This document shows positions 8,867 through 19,100 of a stretch of DNA of 64,000 nucleotides, one piece after another. The notes below the pieces were generated by a model. The model saw only the letters and a list, made by a program, of their open reading frames with translations, did no database searches and was not told the origin of the DNA. A program made the translations under genes and the position numbers. Location: positions 206,137-270,136 of the forward strand of contig NZ_VOHL01000002.1 in NCBI RefSeq assembly GCF_007859195.1. The letters run 5' to 3'. This stretch comes from Streptococcus cuniculipharyngis. GTDB lineage: Bacteria; Bacillota; Bacilli; Lactobacillales; Streptococcaceae. Each line of letters starts with the position of its first letter. Within the stretch, counting starts at the first letter, position 1.

Positions 8867-11269
8867 ATGGAATACTACTTTCTTGGCACTGTTGAACGGG
8901 TCATTTTCGAAAATGCCAGCAATTATTTTAAGATTGTCCTGCTCAATATTGACGAAACCGATAGTGACTTTGAGGATGTGGACATTATCGTCACAGGCAC
9001 CATGGCTGATATCATTGAGGGGCAAGATTATACCTTTTGGGGGAATCTGACCAGACATCCCAAATACGGGGAACAACTTCAGGTCAGCCGCTATGAAAAA
9101 GCAAGGCCTTCAGCATCTGGCCTTATCAACTACTTTTCTAGCCCACAATTTTCCGGAATTGGTAAAAAAACAGCGAAAAAAATCGTTGACCTCTATGGAG
9201 ACAATGCCATTGACCAAATCTTAGAGGACCCCAACCAGCTCAAAAAAATTAAGGGATTATCTGCCCTGACCCGTGAAAAGTTCCTGGCCAAGCTCAAACT
9301 TAATTATGGCACCGAACAAATCCTAGCTAGACTGGCTACGTACGGCCTAAATCATCGGGTTTCTCTAACTATTTTTGACTATTATAAGGAAGAAGCCTTA
9401 GACGTCATTAAGGAAAATCCCTACCAACTAGTTGAAGATATCAAAGGCATCGGCTTTACCGTAGCCGATCAGTTAGCTGAGCAACTAGGCATCAGTAGTG
9501 ACTCGCCCCAACGCTTTCGAGCTGCCCTGATCCATTCTTTGACGAAACTATCTTGGGATAGGGGAGACACCTATGTTGAAGCCCGCGACCTTCTCGAGCA
9601 AAGCCTGTCATTATTGGAAGAATCCCGTTCCTTAGAAATCGATCCCTCCCTCGTGGCCCAAGAATTGAGCCAGCTAATTGCTGATGGCAAGGTGCAGCAC
9701 AGTGACACCAAGATTTTTGAGAATAGCCTTTTTCATGCCGAGGCCGGTATTCAAAAAAATCTCCGGCGTATTTTGGACAATTCCCTTGAACAAGTGCTTG
9801 ACCAGCACCGCTTAAATGAAGAAATTGAAAAAACAGAAAAACAGCTAGGAATCACCTATGACCAAGAACAAAAAACCGCCATCTGTCAAGCCCTCAGCCA
9901 AAAGGTCTTTATCCTAACCGGTGGACCAGGAACGGGGAAAACCACCATCATCAAAGGTATTATTGACATTTATAGCCGAATTCACCAGATAGACACTAAG
10001 AAAAAAGACCTGCCAATTATTCTGGCTGCCCCTACTGGCCGAGCGGCTCGTCGCATGAATGAACTGACTGGCTTACCCAGTGCCACCATCCATCGTCACC
10101 TAGGGCTAACCTCTGACGATAGCGATTATCAGGCCTTGGACGACTATTTAGATGGTGACTTGATTATTGTTGATGAATTTTCCATGGTTGATACTTGGTT
10201 AGCCCATCAATTACTGGCTGCCATCGCCTCCCATAGTCAGGTCATTATCGTCGGTGACAGCGACCAACTCCCTTCTGTTGGACCGGGGCAGGTTTTGGCA
10301 GACCTGCTAGCCATCGCAGACATTCCTCAGGCTAGACTAGAGAAAATCTTCCGCCAATCTGACCAATCCACCATCGTCACCCTGGCCAGCCAAATGCGTG
10401 AGGGGCAGCTACCCCATGATTTTACGGAGAAAAAACCTGACCGCTCTTATTTTGAAGCTCAGGCCCAGCATATTCCGCAAATGGTGGAAAAAATCGTCCA
10501 AGCTGCCCTCAACAGTGGGCTAGCCCCCCAAGATATCCAAATTCTAGCCCCCATGTATCGTGGGCTAGCCGGCATTACCAACCTCAACAAACTCCTGCAA
10601 GACTTGCTCAATCCCCTAAGAGACCAGTTGGAGTTTAACGTCAACGACCAAGCTTTCCGTAAGGGCGATAAGGTTCTCCACTTGGTTAATGATGCCGAGC
10701 TCAACGTCTTTAACGGGGATATTGGCTACATCACTGATCTCATTCCCGCCAAATATACCGAAAGCAAACAAGATGAAATCCTCCTTGATTTTGACGGTAT
10801 TGAAACCAGCTACCCCCGCAAGGATTGGCACAAAATCACCTTAGCCTACGCCATGAGTATCCACAAGTCACAAGGCAGTGAATTTCCTGTCATTATCCTA
10901 CCCCTGACCAGCCAAAGTGGCCGCATGCTCCAGCGTAATCTCATCTATACCGCCATCACCCGAGCTAAGAGTAAGCTGGTTCTACTGGGTGAGTGGACGG
11001 CCTTTGACTATGCTGTCAAACAGGAAGGTACCCAGCGAAAAACCTACCTCAAAGAACGCTTTCTGCCAGAGCTTATCCCCACCGAAAGTAAAACTTATCC
11101 ACAAGATGTGGATAAGCCTGTGGGAAATGACCCAATTTCTGGGGAAAACTCTACCCCAAGTCTAGAAACAAGGGATAACTACCGCCTGACAGAAGATAAT
11201 TGGTCAAGGATTGACCCCATGATTGGCTTAACTAAAGCTGATATCGAAGCATTTTTCAACAAGTCCTGA
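8867..11269 (+). CDS. recD2: RecD2 family ATP-dependent DNA helicase
   Basis: An 800-residue superfamily 1B helicase. The N-terminal region has an OB fold and helix-hairpin-helix repeats (about 90-200) typical of RecD2, which works without RecBC. Walker A GGPGTGKTT and Walker B VDEFSM are visible, with the C-terminal motif SIHKSQGSEFPV. The start MEYYFLGTVERV has AGGA upstream; the frame stays open to 8681 inside lepB, which is coincidental. The last 60 residues form a hydrophilic tail, and the DNA encoding it holds DnaA-box sequences (11073-11281). Confidence 0.94.
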   Translation: MEYYFLGTVERVIFENASNYFKIVLLNIDETDSDFEDVDIIVTGTMADIIEGQDYTFWGNLTRHPKYGEQLQVSRYEKARPSASGLINYFSSPQFSGIGKKTAKKIVDLYGDNAIDQILEDPNQLKKIKGLSALTREKFLAKLKLNYGTEQILARLATYGLNHRVSLTIFDYYKEEALDVIKENPYQLVEDIKGIGFTVADQLAEQLGISSDSPQRFRAALIHSLTKLSWDRGDTYVEARDLLEQSLSLLEESRSLEIDPSLVAQELSQLIADGKVQHSDTKIFENSLFHAEAGIQKNLRRILDNSLEQVLDQHRLNEEIEKTEKQLGITYDQEQKTAICQALSQKVFILTGGPGTGKTTIIKGIIDIYSRIHQIDTKKKDLPIILAAPTGRAARRMNELTGLPSATIHRHLGLTSDDSDYQALDDYLDGDLIIVDEFSMVDTWLAHQLLAAIASHSQVIIVGDSDQLPSVGPGQVLADLLAIADIPQARLEKIFRQSDQSTIVTLASQMREGQLPHDFTEKKPDRSYFEAQAQHIPQMVEKIVQAALNSGLAPQDIQILAPMYRGLAGITNLNKLLQDLLNPLRDQLEFNVNDQAFRKGDKVLHLVNDAELNVFNGDIGYITDLIPAKYTESKQDEILLDFDGIETSYPRKDWHKITLAYAMSIHKSQGSEFPVIILPLTSQSGRMLQRNLIYTAITRAKSKLVLLGEWTAFDYAVKQEGTQRKTYLKERFLPELIPTESKTYPQDVDKPVGNDPISGENSTPSLETRDNYRLTEDNWSRIDPMIGLTKADIEAFFNKS

Positions 11270-11281
11270 CACTTATCCACA
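11073..11281. promoter_or_regulatory. Cluster of DnaA-box sequences in the recD2 3' end
   Basis: Three exact copies of the strongest DnaA box TTATCCACA occur at 11095-11103 (+), 11107-11115 (-) and 11273-11281 (+), and a one-mismatch copy at 11073-11081. The first two are inverted, with a 3-bp gap. Clusters of DnaA boxes outside oriC are known in Firmicutes to bind DnaA and modulate initiation. Whether DnaA binds here is inference. Confidence 0.5.
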
Positions 11282-11312
11282 AAAGAGCAAGCCCCTGAGA
11301 GCCTGCTCTTTT
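11281..11312. terminator. Shared terminator between recD2 and dinB
   Basis: Arms AAAAGAGCA/TGCTCTTTT flank a 14-base loop between two convergent stop codons, with T-runs on both strands. Confidence 0.7.
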
Positions 11313-11313
11313 C

Positions 11314-12408
11314 CTATATATCCAATAAAATCAAATCACCTGTCTCCTCAAAGCCTGTCGCCGTTACCCCCAGCAAACGAATACCTGAAGGATTGTCTGC
11401 CAGCTCCTCAAAAATGGCAAAGACTTCCCGCTCCATCAGCTCCTCTTCTCTAGTCGGAAAATCCAAACTGTGCCGCTTGGTCAAGGTGGTAAAATCAGAA
11501 TAACGCACCTTCAAGACCAAGGTCCGAGCGAGCTTATCTCGTTTGACTAAACTCTTAGCCACCCGTTTGACATGTTTGCTCAATTCCAGCTTGATGTCCT
11601 CCTCACGGTACAAGAGCTTGGCATAAGTTCGCTCACTACCGATAGACTTGCGTTCTCGATTAGTCTTTACTGGCGAATGATTAATTCCCCTAGCCTTTCG
11701 ATAAAGGTCATAACCAAAACGACCAAAACGATCGATCAAAACGGTCTCTGACAAGCCTAGCAAATCTTCCCCAGTATAGACCCCCAGTTCATGCAAGATT
11801 TCCACCGTTTTCTTGCCCACACCATGAAATTTCTCAATGGGCAAACCATTCAAAAAGGCTTGAGCCTGCTCCGGTAAAATTAAGGTCAGGCCGCGTGGCT
11901 TTTCAAAGTCACTAGCCAGTTTAGCCAAAAATTTATTGTAGGAAACCCCAGCCGAGCAGGTCAAACCAAGCTCCCGCCAAATGTCATGCTGAATCAGCTT
12001 GGCAATTTTGACCGCCGACTTAATTGCCAGTTTATTGCTGGTGACATCCAAGTAGGCTTCGTCAATGGACATGGGTTCAACCAAATCCGTATAGCGATGA
12101 AAAATCGCTCGCACCTGCTGCCCTACCTGACGGTACTTGGCATAATTTCCTGAAATAAAAATCGCCTGAGGACAACGCTCATAGGCCTCCTTGGTGGTCA
12201 TGGCCGAATGAACGCCAAATTGCCTAGCCTCATAGTTACAGGTCGAAACCACCCCACGCCCCCCACTCAGTCGCGGGTCTGCTCCGATAATGACGGGCCT
12301 TCCTTTCAGCTTGGGATTATCTCGTTCTTCAATGGCAGCAAAAAAGGCATCCATGTCAATATGAATAATTTTTCGTGATGTGTCTTGTCGCAAGGGAAAA
12401 ATTAACAT
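11314..12408 (-). CDS. dinB: DNA polymerase IV (Y family)
   Basis: A 364-residue translesion polymerase. The palm motifs [12 protein letters not shown] and SIDEAYLD carry the catalytic acidic residues; the thumb HhH ([18 protein letters not shown]) and little-finger domain follow. It lacks proofreading and copies past damaged bases. The start ATG at 12408 has GGAGG at good spacing. It converges on recD2 and is divergent from pflB. No LexA-type box was recognised. Confidence 0.95.
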   Translation of the reverse strand: MLIFPLRQDTSRKIIHIDMDAFFAAIEERDNPKLKGRPVIIGADPRLSGGRGVVSTCNYEARQFGVHSAMTTKEAYERCPQAIFISGNYAKYRQVGQQVRAIFHRYTDLVEPMSIDEAYLDVTSNKLAIKSAVKIAKLIQHDIWRELGLTCSAGVSYNKFLAKLASDFEKPRGLTLILPEQAQAFLNGLPIEKFHGVGKKTVEILHELGVYTGEDLLGLSETVLIDRFGRFGYDLYRKARGINHSPVKTNRERKSIGSERTYAKLLYREEDIKLELSKHVKRVAKSLVKRDKLARTLVLKVRYSDFTTLTKRHSLDFPTREEELMEREVFAIFEELADNPSGIRLLGVTATGFEETGDLILLDI

Positions 12409-12506
12409 CTGCCACCTCCTAAATTCAACTAATCATTATAATACAGTTAGCCCAGCTTTGACAACTGTTTTATAAAAGAAATTACGCCATCTTTGTGCTT
12501 TTGTTA

Positions 12507-12533
12507 TGTAACCGTTTGCTTTTATGGTAAGAT
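12507..12533 (+). promoter_or_regulatory. cre site and -10 region upstream of pflB
   Basis: TGTAACCGTTTGCT (12507-12520) fits cre TGNAANCGNTNNCA except the final base. An extended -10 TGGTAAGAT (TAAGAT 12528-12533) follows at once, so CcpA would sit across the promoter. Carbon control of pfl is well documented in streptococci. No good -35 hexamer is visible. Confidence 0.6.
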
Positions 12534-12565
12534 AAACTTATAAAGACGATAAAGGAGACTTGTTT

Positions 12566-14878
12566 ATGGTAACTGTAAAAACAACAACTGATATTTTCGA
12601 AAAAGCCTGGGAAGGCTTCAAAGGGACGGATTGGAAAGAGAAAGCGAGTGTGTCACGCTTTGTCAATGCCAACTACACCCCTTACGATGGTGACGAAAGC
12701 TTCCTTGCGGGCCCAACTGCTCGCTCACTGCACATTAAAAAAATTGTAGAAGAAACCAAGGCCCACTATGAAGCTACTCGTTTCCCAATGGATACTGACC
12801 GTGTCGCTTCTATCGCTGATATTCCTGCTGGTTATATTGACAAGGACAATGAGTTGATTTTTGGTTTACAAAACTCTGAACTCTTCCGCCTCAGCTTTAT
12901 GCCAAAAGGTGGTATCCGCATGGCTGAAACAACCTTGGTTGAAAATGGCTATGAGCCAGACCCAACCCTGCATGAGATTTACACCAAGCACACAACAACG
13001 GTTAATGACGGTATTTTCCGTGCCTACACCTCAAATATCCGTCGGGCTCGCCATGCTCACACCGTAACTGGCCTACCAGATGCCTATTCACGTGGCCGTA
13101 TCATCGGGGTTTATGCTCGCCTTGCCCTCTACGGAGCTGACTACCTGATGCAAGAAAAGGTTAACGACTGGAATGCCCTCACTGAGATTGATGAAGAAAC
13201 TATCCGTCTTCGTGAAGAAATTAACCTCCAGTACCAAGCCCTTGCAGAAGTCATCAAATTTGGTGAACTCTATGGCTTAGACGTGCGTCGCCCTGCCTAT
13301 GATACCAAGGAAGCTATCCAATGGACTAATATTGCCTTTATGGCAGCTGCGCGTGTCATTAACGGGGCAGCAACTTCTCTTGGTCGTGTTCCAATCGTCC
13401 TTGACATCTACGCTGAGCGTGACTTGGCAAGAGGTACCTACACCGAATCCGAAATCCAAGAGTTTGTTGACGATTTTGTCATGAAACTCCGCACGGTAAA
13501 ATACGCTCGTACCAAGGCCTACGACCAACTCTATTCTGGTGACCCAACCTTCATCACGACTTCTATGGCTGGTATGGGAAATGATGGCCGCCACCGTGTG
13601 ACCAAAATGGACTATCGCTTCCTTAATACCCTGGACAATATCGGTAACTCGCCAGAACCTAACTTGACTGTTCTTTGGTCAAGTGAACTCCCTTATGCTT
13701 TCCGCCGCTACTGTATGCACATGAGCCACAAACACTCATCTATCCAGTACGAAGGTGTCTCAACCATGGCTAAGGAAGGCTACGGTGAAATGAGTTGTAT
13801 CTCTTGCTGTGTTTCGCCTCTTGATCCAGAGAATGAAGACAAACGTCACAACATTCAATACTTTGGTGCCCGTGTCAATGTCATGAAGACCCTCTTAACC
13901 GGTCTCAACGGTGGTTATGATGATGTCCATAAGGACTACAAAGTCTTCAATGTGGTTGAGCCAATCACCTCAGAAGTTCTTGATTTTGATGAGGTCAAAG
14001 AAAACTTTGAAAAATCTCTCGACTGGTTGACCGACACCTACGTGGATGCCCTCAACATCATCCACTACATGACTGACAAATACAACTACGAAGCCATTCA
14101 AATGGCCTTCCTGCCAAGTCATCAACGGGCCAACATGGGATTTGGTATCTGTGGCTTTGCCAACACTGTTGACACCCTATCTGCCATTAAATACGCAACC
14201 GTTAAGCCAATTCGTGACCAAGATGGCTACATCTACGACTACGAAACCATCGGTGATTTCCCACGTTATGGTGAAGACGATGACCGTGTGGATGATATTG
14301 CCAAATGGCTCATGGAAGCCTTCTACACTCGCTTGGCTAGCCATAAGCTTTACAAAAATGCCGAAGCAACAGTATCACTCTTGACCATCACATCAAATGT
14401 TGCCTACTCAAAACAAACAGGTAACTCACCTGTTCACCGTGGGGTTTACCTCAACGAGGATGGCAGTGTTAACACTAGCCAAGTTGAATTCTTCCCACCA
14501 GGTGCTAACCCAACCAGCAAATCGCGTGGTGGCTGGCTCCAAAACCTCAACTCACTCTCAAAATTGGAATTCTCACATGCCAACGATGGTATCTCATTGA
14601 CCACTCAAGTCTCTCCGCGTGCCCTTGGTAAAACACGTGACGAGCAGGTCAAAAACCTAGTCACCATCCTTGACGGTTACTTTGAAAATGGTGGCCAGCA
14701 CGTCAACCTCAACGTCATGGACCTCAACGATGTTTATGAGAAAATCATGAACGGCGAAGATGTTATTGTGCGTATCTCAGGTTACTGTGTCAACACCAAG
14801 TACCTCACCAAGGAACAAAAAACAGAATTGACCCAACGGGTCTTCCACGAAGTCCTTTCAATGGATTCTGCTCTCTAA
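12566..14878 (+). CDS. pflB: Formate acetyltransferase (pyruvate formate-lyase)
   Basis: A 770-residue glycyl-radical enzyme converting pyruvate and CoA to acetyl-CoA and formate in mixed-acid fermentation. The active-site Cys pair lies in [13 protein letters not shown] and the glycyl-radical loop RISGYCVNT is near the C-terminus. The start ATG at 12566 is preceded by AAAGGAG; a TTG two codons earlier is ignored. Its activase is not in the window. A cre site (12507) suggests catabolite control, and the formate/nitrite channel at 49957 is a possible exporter of its product. Confidence 0.97.
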   Translation: MVTVKTTTDIFEKAWEGFKGTDWKEKASVSRFVNANYTPYDGDESFLAGPTARSLHIKKIVEETKAHYEATRFPMDTDRVASIADIPAGYIDKDNELIFGLQNSELFRLSFMPKGGIRMAETTLVENGYEPDPTLHEIYTKHTTTVNDGIFRAYTSNIRRARHAHTVTGLPDAYSRGRIIGVYARLALYGADYLMQEKVNDWNALTEIDEETIRLREEINLQYQALAEVIKFGELYGLDVRRPAYDTKEAIQWTNIAFMAAARVINGAATSLGRVPIVLDIYAERDLARGTYTESEIQEFVDDFVMKLRTVKYARTKAYDQLYSGDPTFITTSMAGMGNDGRHRVTKMDYRFLNTLDNIGNSPEPNLTVLWSSELPYAFRRYCMHMSHKHSSIQYEGVSTMAKEGYGEMSCISCCVSPLDPENEDKRHNIQYFGARVNVMKTLLTGLNGGYDDVHKDYKVFNVVEPITSEVLDFDEVKENFEKSLDWLTDTYVDALNIIHYMTDKYNYEAIQMAFLPSHQRANMGFGICGFANTVDTLSAIKYATVKPIRDQDGYIYDYETIGDFPRYGEDDDRVDDIAKWLMEAFYTRLASHKLYKNAEATVSLLTITSNVAYSKQTGNSPVHRGVYLNEDGSVNTSQVEFFPPGANPTSKSRGGWLQNLNSLSKLEFSHANDGISLTTQVSPRALGKTRDEQVKNLVTILDGYFENGGQHVNLNVMDLNDVYEKIMNGEDVIVRISGYCVNTKYLTKEQKTELTQRVFHEVLSMDSAL

Positions 14879-14882
14879 ACCT

Positions 14883-14912
14883 AAAAGAAGAACCCTTTGG
14901 TTCTTCTTTTTT
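14883..14912 (+). terminator. pflB terminator
   Basis: Perfect 12-bp arms AAAAGAAGAACC/GGTTCTTCTTTT with a 4-base loop end in a T-run just after the pflB stop. Confidence 0.9.
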
Positions 14913-14935
14913 AGTTACCTTAAACTTTGGAATAA

Positions 14936-15880
14936 CTAACTGTCCAAAAAACTCTCATCAATGGGAAAGAGAAGTTCACCTGTCTGGTTGAGTTTATTGA
15001 TTGCTGCGATAAATTGAGGGAGAGCCTCAATATAATATTCGTTCGTCGGGTCAAAAGCCTTCATCAGCTTAAAAAACTCAATCACCCGCCTTGCCTTAAC
15101 CAGACCTTCCTTTTTATTCTGCCTGAGCAGATGGGCTGCCTCTTCTCGCTCCAGCATGGCCATGTCATAACTCATGCGAAAGGTGTTAAAGGAACGCCCT
15201 TTTTTAATCTCAGCAATGAGCTGGTCTGCTCGATGATAGTAGCCTTTTTCCGAGTAATAACCGATAATAAAGAGCAAGCCATTATGGGCATTGGTCAGGG
15301 AGTTATAGTCCGTTGATTCCCGATAGGTTTTCAAATGATAAGCTTCTATCTTTTCAACCAAGGTAAAGGGCAGTTCCTGCATGAGCATGTTAAATAAATC
15401 AACTTCCAAGAGATTGAAGTGATTGACCCGCTTGAGATGATGAATGAGCTGGGTCTGATAGGTCTTATCTGCAATCCCTTGACGATAAGAGGCTAGGTTA
15501 GCCATGGCAAAGAGAACTTGCTTTTTATACTCAGGATTATCAAGATAATAGTCTTTAAGCTTTTCTACAGCTGCCGGAACAAACTGTTCAAAATGAACAC
15601 CAGAATCAGCCAGCTCTGTCCAAATAGAAAAATAACTATCTAGCCGTTCTCCCTGATAAAAATCCAAAAAATCAACCCAATCTGCCCCGATGGAAATCAA
15701 AAGACGGGAAAACTTATCTAGAGTGATGCTTTTCTGTCCCTTTTCAAACTGACTCAAAAACTGGGGTGTCACAATATCTCTGGCAGCAGCCTTGAGCGAT
15801 AACCCACGTGCCTCTCTCAACTCTTTAAAGGCTATGCCGAATATATGATATGATTTTTTATCCAAAATACTTTCTCCCAT
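14936..15880 (-). CDS. Rgg/GadR/MutR family transcriptional regulator
   Basis: A 314-residue protein with an N-terminal HTH (about 12-65, FKELREARGLSLKAAARDI and QFLSQFEKGQKSIT) and a long all-helical C-terminal domain of TPR-like repeats. This is the Rgg/MutR architecture, which senses short peptides in some members. The ATG at 15880 has only a TA repeat upstream. An in-frame TTG at 15865 is preceded at 8-nt spacing by GGAG inside the annotated 5' end, so the true product may be 309 residues. It is divergent from the protease operon at 16156 and probably controls it through the sites at 15947 and 16006. No adjacent SHP-like peptide gene was found. Confidence 0.85.
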   Translation of the reverse strand: MGESILDKKSYHIFGIAFKELREARGLSLKAAARDIVTPQFLSQFEKGQKSITLDKFSRLLISIGADWVDFLDFYQGERLDSYFSIWTELADSGVHFEQFVPAAVEKLKDYYLDNPEYKKQVLFAMANLASYRQGIADKTYQTQLIHHLKRVNHFNLLEVDLFNMLMQELPFTLVEKIEAYHLKTYRESTDYNSLTNAHNGLLFIIGYYSEKGYYHRADQLIAEIKKGRSFNTFRMSYDMAMLEREEAAHLLRQNKKEGLVKARRVIEFFKLMKAFDPTNEYYIEALPQFIAAINKLNQTGELLFPIDESFLDS

Positions 15881-15898
15881 TATATATATATATATATA
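15881..15898. repeat. (TA)9 dinucleotide tract upstream of the rgg start
   Basis: Nine uninterrupted TA units lie between the rgg promoter (15912-15940) and its first codons, so they fall in the 5' leader. A tract this long can slip during replication, and leader length or structure could change translation. Effect unknown. Confidence 0.8.
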
Positions 15899-15911
15899 TT
15901 AATCTGTACAT

Positions 15912-15940
15912 ATTATAAAATAATTCGGAAATCTTGTCTA
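15912..15940 (-). promoter_or_regulatory. Probable rgg promoter
   Basis: Minus-strand TAGACA (15935-15940) and TATAAT (15912-15917) with a 17-bp spacer form a near-consensus promoter reading into the rgg gene. The palindrome at 15947-15962 lies just upstream of its -35. Confidence 0.65.
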
Positions 15941-15946
15941 GCCCGA

Positions 15947-15962
15947 TGAAACTATAGTTTCA
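15947..15962. promoter_or_regulatory. Perfect palindrome, candidate Rgg operator
   Basis: TGAAACTATAGTTTCA is a perfect 16-bp dyad located 6 bp upstream of the rgg -35. Its left half recurs exactly 60 bp away at 16007, upstream of the divergent operon. The pairing of sites points to one dimeric regulator acting on both promoters, most simply the adjacent Rgg. Confidence 0.6.
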
Positions 15963-16005
15963 AATTAGTTCAATTTTTTAAAAAAAAGGGGCTTTTCTGA
16001 CTTTA

Positions 16006-16057
16006 TTGAAACTATAATTTAAGACCCTCTTGATTTTCCTTATCAGTTTGGTAGATT
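16006..16057 (+). promoter_or_regulatory. Second operator-like site and promoter of the protease operon
   Basis: TTGAAACTATAATTTAA (16006-16022) repeats TGAAACTATA from the palindrome at 15947, with a degenerate right half. It lies directly upstream of a plausible -35 TTGATT (16030-16035) and -10 TAGATT (16052-16057), 16 bp apart. A site just upstream of -35 is where an activator would bind. Confidence 0.5.
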
Positions 16058-16155
16058 AATCTTAGATAAAGTCAGTAAGAACTAACTGTTCTTAAATGAC
16101 TTAGTTATTACCCCAGGGAACTTTCCTTGAAAAACATCGAAAAAGAAAGAGGATT

Positions 16156-19100
16156 ATGATGACATTTAAGAAAAAAACATTCTTAGCCACTTCTGCCCTC
16201 TTGGCAGGAAGTTTAATCGCTCCGACTGTTTTAGCGGAAGAAAGCAGTAATCAGGCTAGTCCTGGTCTAACACAGGTATCTACCCCTGAGACAGAGATAA
16301 ATAAGGGCCCAGTCAATAATACTGGATCAACAGAGACAGTCACCACTGACCAAACCAGCATGGTTAGCCCCAACCCTAACTTAGAAACAGGGGCGGATAA
16401 TCAGCCGCAACTAAATCCCCAAGAAGAAACTGAGCAGAGTCTTGGCACAGACCAAAACCAGGAAGCAGGTCCAGCAAGCACAGACCCACTAGCACCGACC
16501 GTCACCGAAAAAGTACTAGAAACTGCCTCAACTGAGTATGTCATAGACGAGACCTTGGACTATGGCGAGAGGGAAATAATCACTGAAAAGCAAGACAGTA
16601 TCGAGACCACTACGACCACCTATAAGACTGTCAACAATCCTCGGTACGACCTGCCTCTAGACGAAACTTACCGCTACAGTCCAGGGACAGTTTATACCAT
16701 TGATGAGAGTAAGGAACTACCTAGCGACCGCATTGTGATTGATGAGAGCAAGCTTTTCTATCCCTTGCCAGAGGACCTAGACGCCTATGCCGCGCTAGTC
16801 GCTCAGATTCAAGCCAATCCTTCTATCCGTGAAGCTGCAAAGGGGGGACTCTTCACCAAAACCATTAATGGTCGGACCTATTATTTTCCTACTGAATACT
16901 GGGATGGCTCAGGAAATAGCATTACAGGGGAAGAACATACCATTATTGAGAACATGACTCATCTTCAAGGTACATTCCTACCAACAAGAGACATGATACA
17001 ATCGGCTTCCTCTACCTATCTAACTAAATTCATCCCTGTAGACAATAGCACTACAGCTGATGACTTCAAGCGTTATTATAACAGCCATATTATCACTGAG
17101 AGTCAATATGCAGACGCTAAGGCAAATTTCCTTAGATTTCAAGCCATTGCTCCCCAAGTCGAAAAAGAGCTCATCGAACGTGGCAAACAACTTTTAGGGG
17201 ATGATGTCAGCCCTGAAAAAATGGAGCATTACCTAGAATACTTTAATAATGCTAAAAAAGAAGCTAATGAAGCTTTTGATGCCATCACCCAACGCTACAA
17301 CAATACGCTTAATTATCGTGGTTTTAGCACTGATTACAGTACAACAAGCCTGGAAGAGGAAAAACGCCAATGGTTGGAAGAGCAACTAAATAAAATTCCA
17401 CCTCAAATCCGACAGAATATTCCCAATCTTTTCGTCACCGATAACGATTTAATCCCCCATAGACCAAATACAACCGGATTAGCTGACCTTTCTACCACTA
17501 TTAATATAAAAAATACAAAATCAACGGACGAGTCTCCACGTACTCCCAAAAAACTCTTACGAACCCTACTCCATGAAATAGGCCACACTATTGATATTAA
17601 TAGTGGTTTACCATCTTATGTTGACGAGTCTGTCGGAAGTTTTTCAACTAACGATAATTTTACCAACATCTATACTACCTACTACAAGGATAGGATTGTT
17701 AGACCTCATTATCGTGATATCCAACAAGAAGCCTTTGCAAATGGTTTTGGTGAGTTTCTAGCTTGGAAACTCTTTGGTTACAAGCCTGTTCGCTATATCG
17801 CTCAAGATGAAGTAATATACGACGTAGAGGAAGACCATCAAAGGTACAAAGAGGGGTATAGCCCGATTGATAATCAAGCTGTCATTGATTACTTTGATAA
17901 ACTCTATCAGAAACTTCTCGATAAACCAGCTACCAAGAGCGAGAAAGTTGTCGTCGTTGATCAGGTCACCATCACACATACCCCACGCAAGGATGGAAAA
18001 ATTGCCCTTGGAACAAAACCAAAAGTGGAAGAAGAACTCATCGCCTTTGCGACCAAGGAAGTGGACAGCCCTGACCTACTAGTCGGTGAAACAAAAGTCA
18101 TCCAAGACGGAAAAAATGGGCTCAAACGTACGACCACCAGCTATAGTCTAGTCAACAAAGAAACCGGTCAATTAGTTAGCAACACCATTAGTGAGATTGT
18201 CCGTGAAGCCATTGATCAAATTATCGCCGTCGGTACTAAAACTGTCTCTGTTCCTAAGTTTGAGTTTGCTACTGGAACTCCGGAGACTATCTCCATTCCT
18301 AAGTTTGAGTTTGCTACTGGAACTCCGGAGACTGTCTCAATTCCTAAGTTTGAGTTTGCCACTGGAACTCCAGAGACTGTCTCAATTCCTAAATTTGAGT
18401 TTGCTACTGGAACTCCGGAGACTGTCTCAATTCCTAAGTTTGAGTTTGCCACTGGAACTCCAGAGACTGTCTCAATTCCTAAATTTGAGTTTGCTACTGG
18501 AACTCCAGAGACTGTCGTCATCCCTACAGTTGAGTTTACCACTGGAACTCCGGAGACTGTCTCAATTCCTAAGTTTGAGTTTGCTACTGGAACTCCGGAG
18601 ACTGTCTCAATTCCTAAGTTTGAGTTTGCTACTGGAACTCCGGAGACTGTCTCAATTCCTAAATTTGAGTTTGCTACTGGAACTCCAGAGACTATCGCTA
18701 TTCCTAAGTTTGAGTTTGCTACTGGAACTCCGGAATCTGTAAAATACCCTACATTTGATTTATCAACATTATTACCAACCAATAAAGGTACTCAAACTCC
18801 TGGAACAACGGAGCTTAAGCCAGACATGACACCTCCTGTGATTAAGGACAATACTAAACCTGAAACCTCCCCAACTAATCCAGTGATAGATTCCACCCCA
18901 CCTACCAAAGAAGAAACCAAGCCAATCCTGGTTCCTACTGACACTGTCAAAACTGATCAATCAAGATCAGAGTTAGCTGACCAAACCGAGTCAATCCCAG
19001 CAGGGAAAGACATCATCATTGAATCTAGCAAGGTTCCTAACAAGCACTTGGTTCAGACCAACCCTCAAGACTATGTCAAACTAGTGCATAAGATTAACCA

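Noticed and set aside
15899..16155. SHP-type pheromone gene beside rgg
   Set aside because: No short hydrophobic frame with a ribosome binding site was found on either strand; the longest minus-strand candidate is nine residues (MFFKESSLG) and not hydrophobic enough. The Rgg may respond to a distant peptide or none.
18250..18738. CRISPR-like array
   Set aside because: Units are contiguous 45-mers without unique spacers and are in frame with the protease gene.
18191..18782. Long open frames on both strands across the 45-bp repeats
   Set aside because: They are shadows: a 45-bp period is divisible by three, so every frame without a stop stays open. Composition (Leu/Ser or Val/Asn periodic) and lack of start signals argue against real genes.
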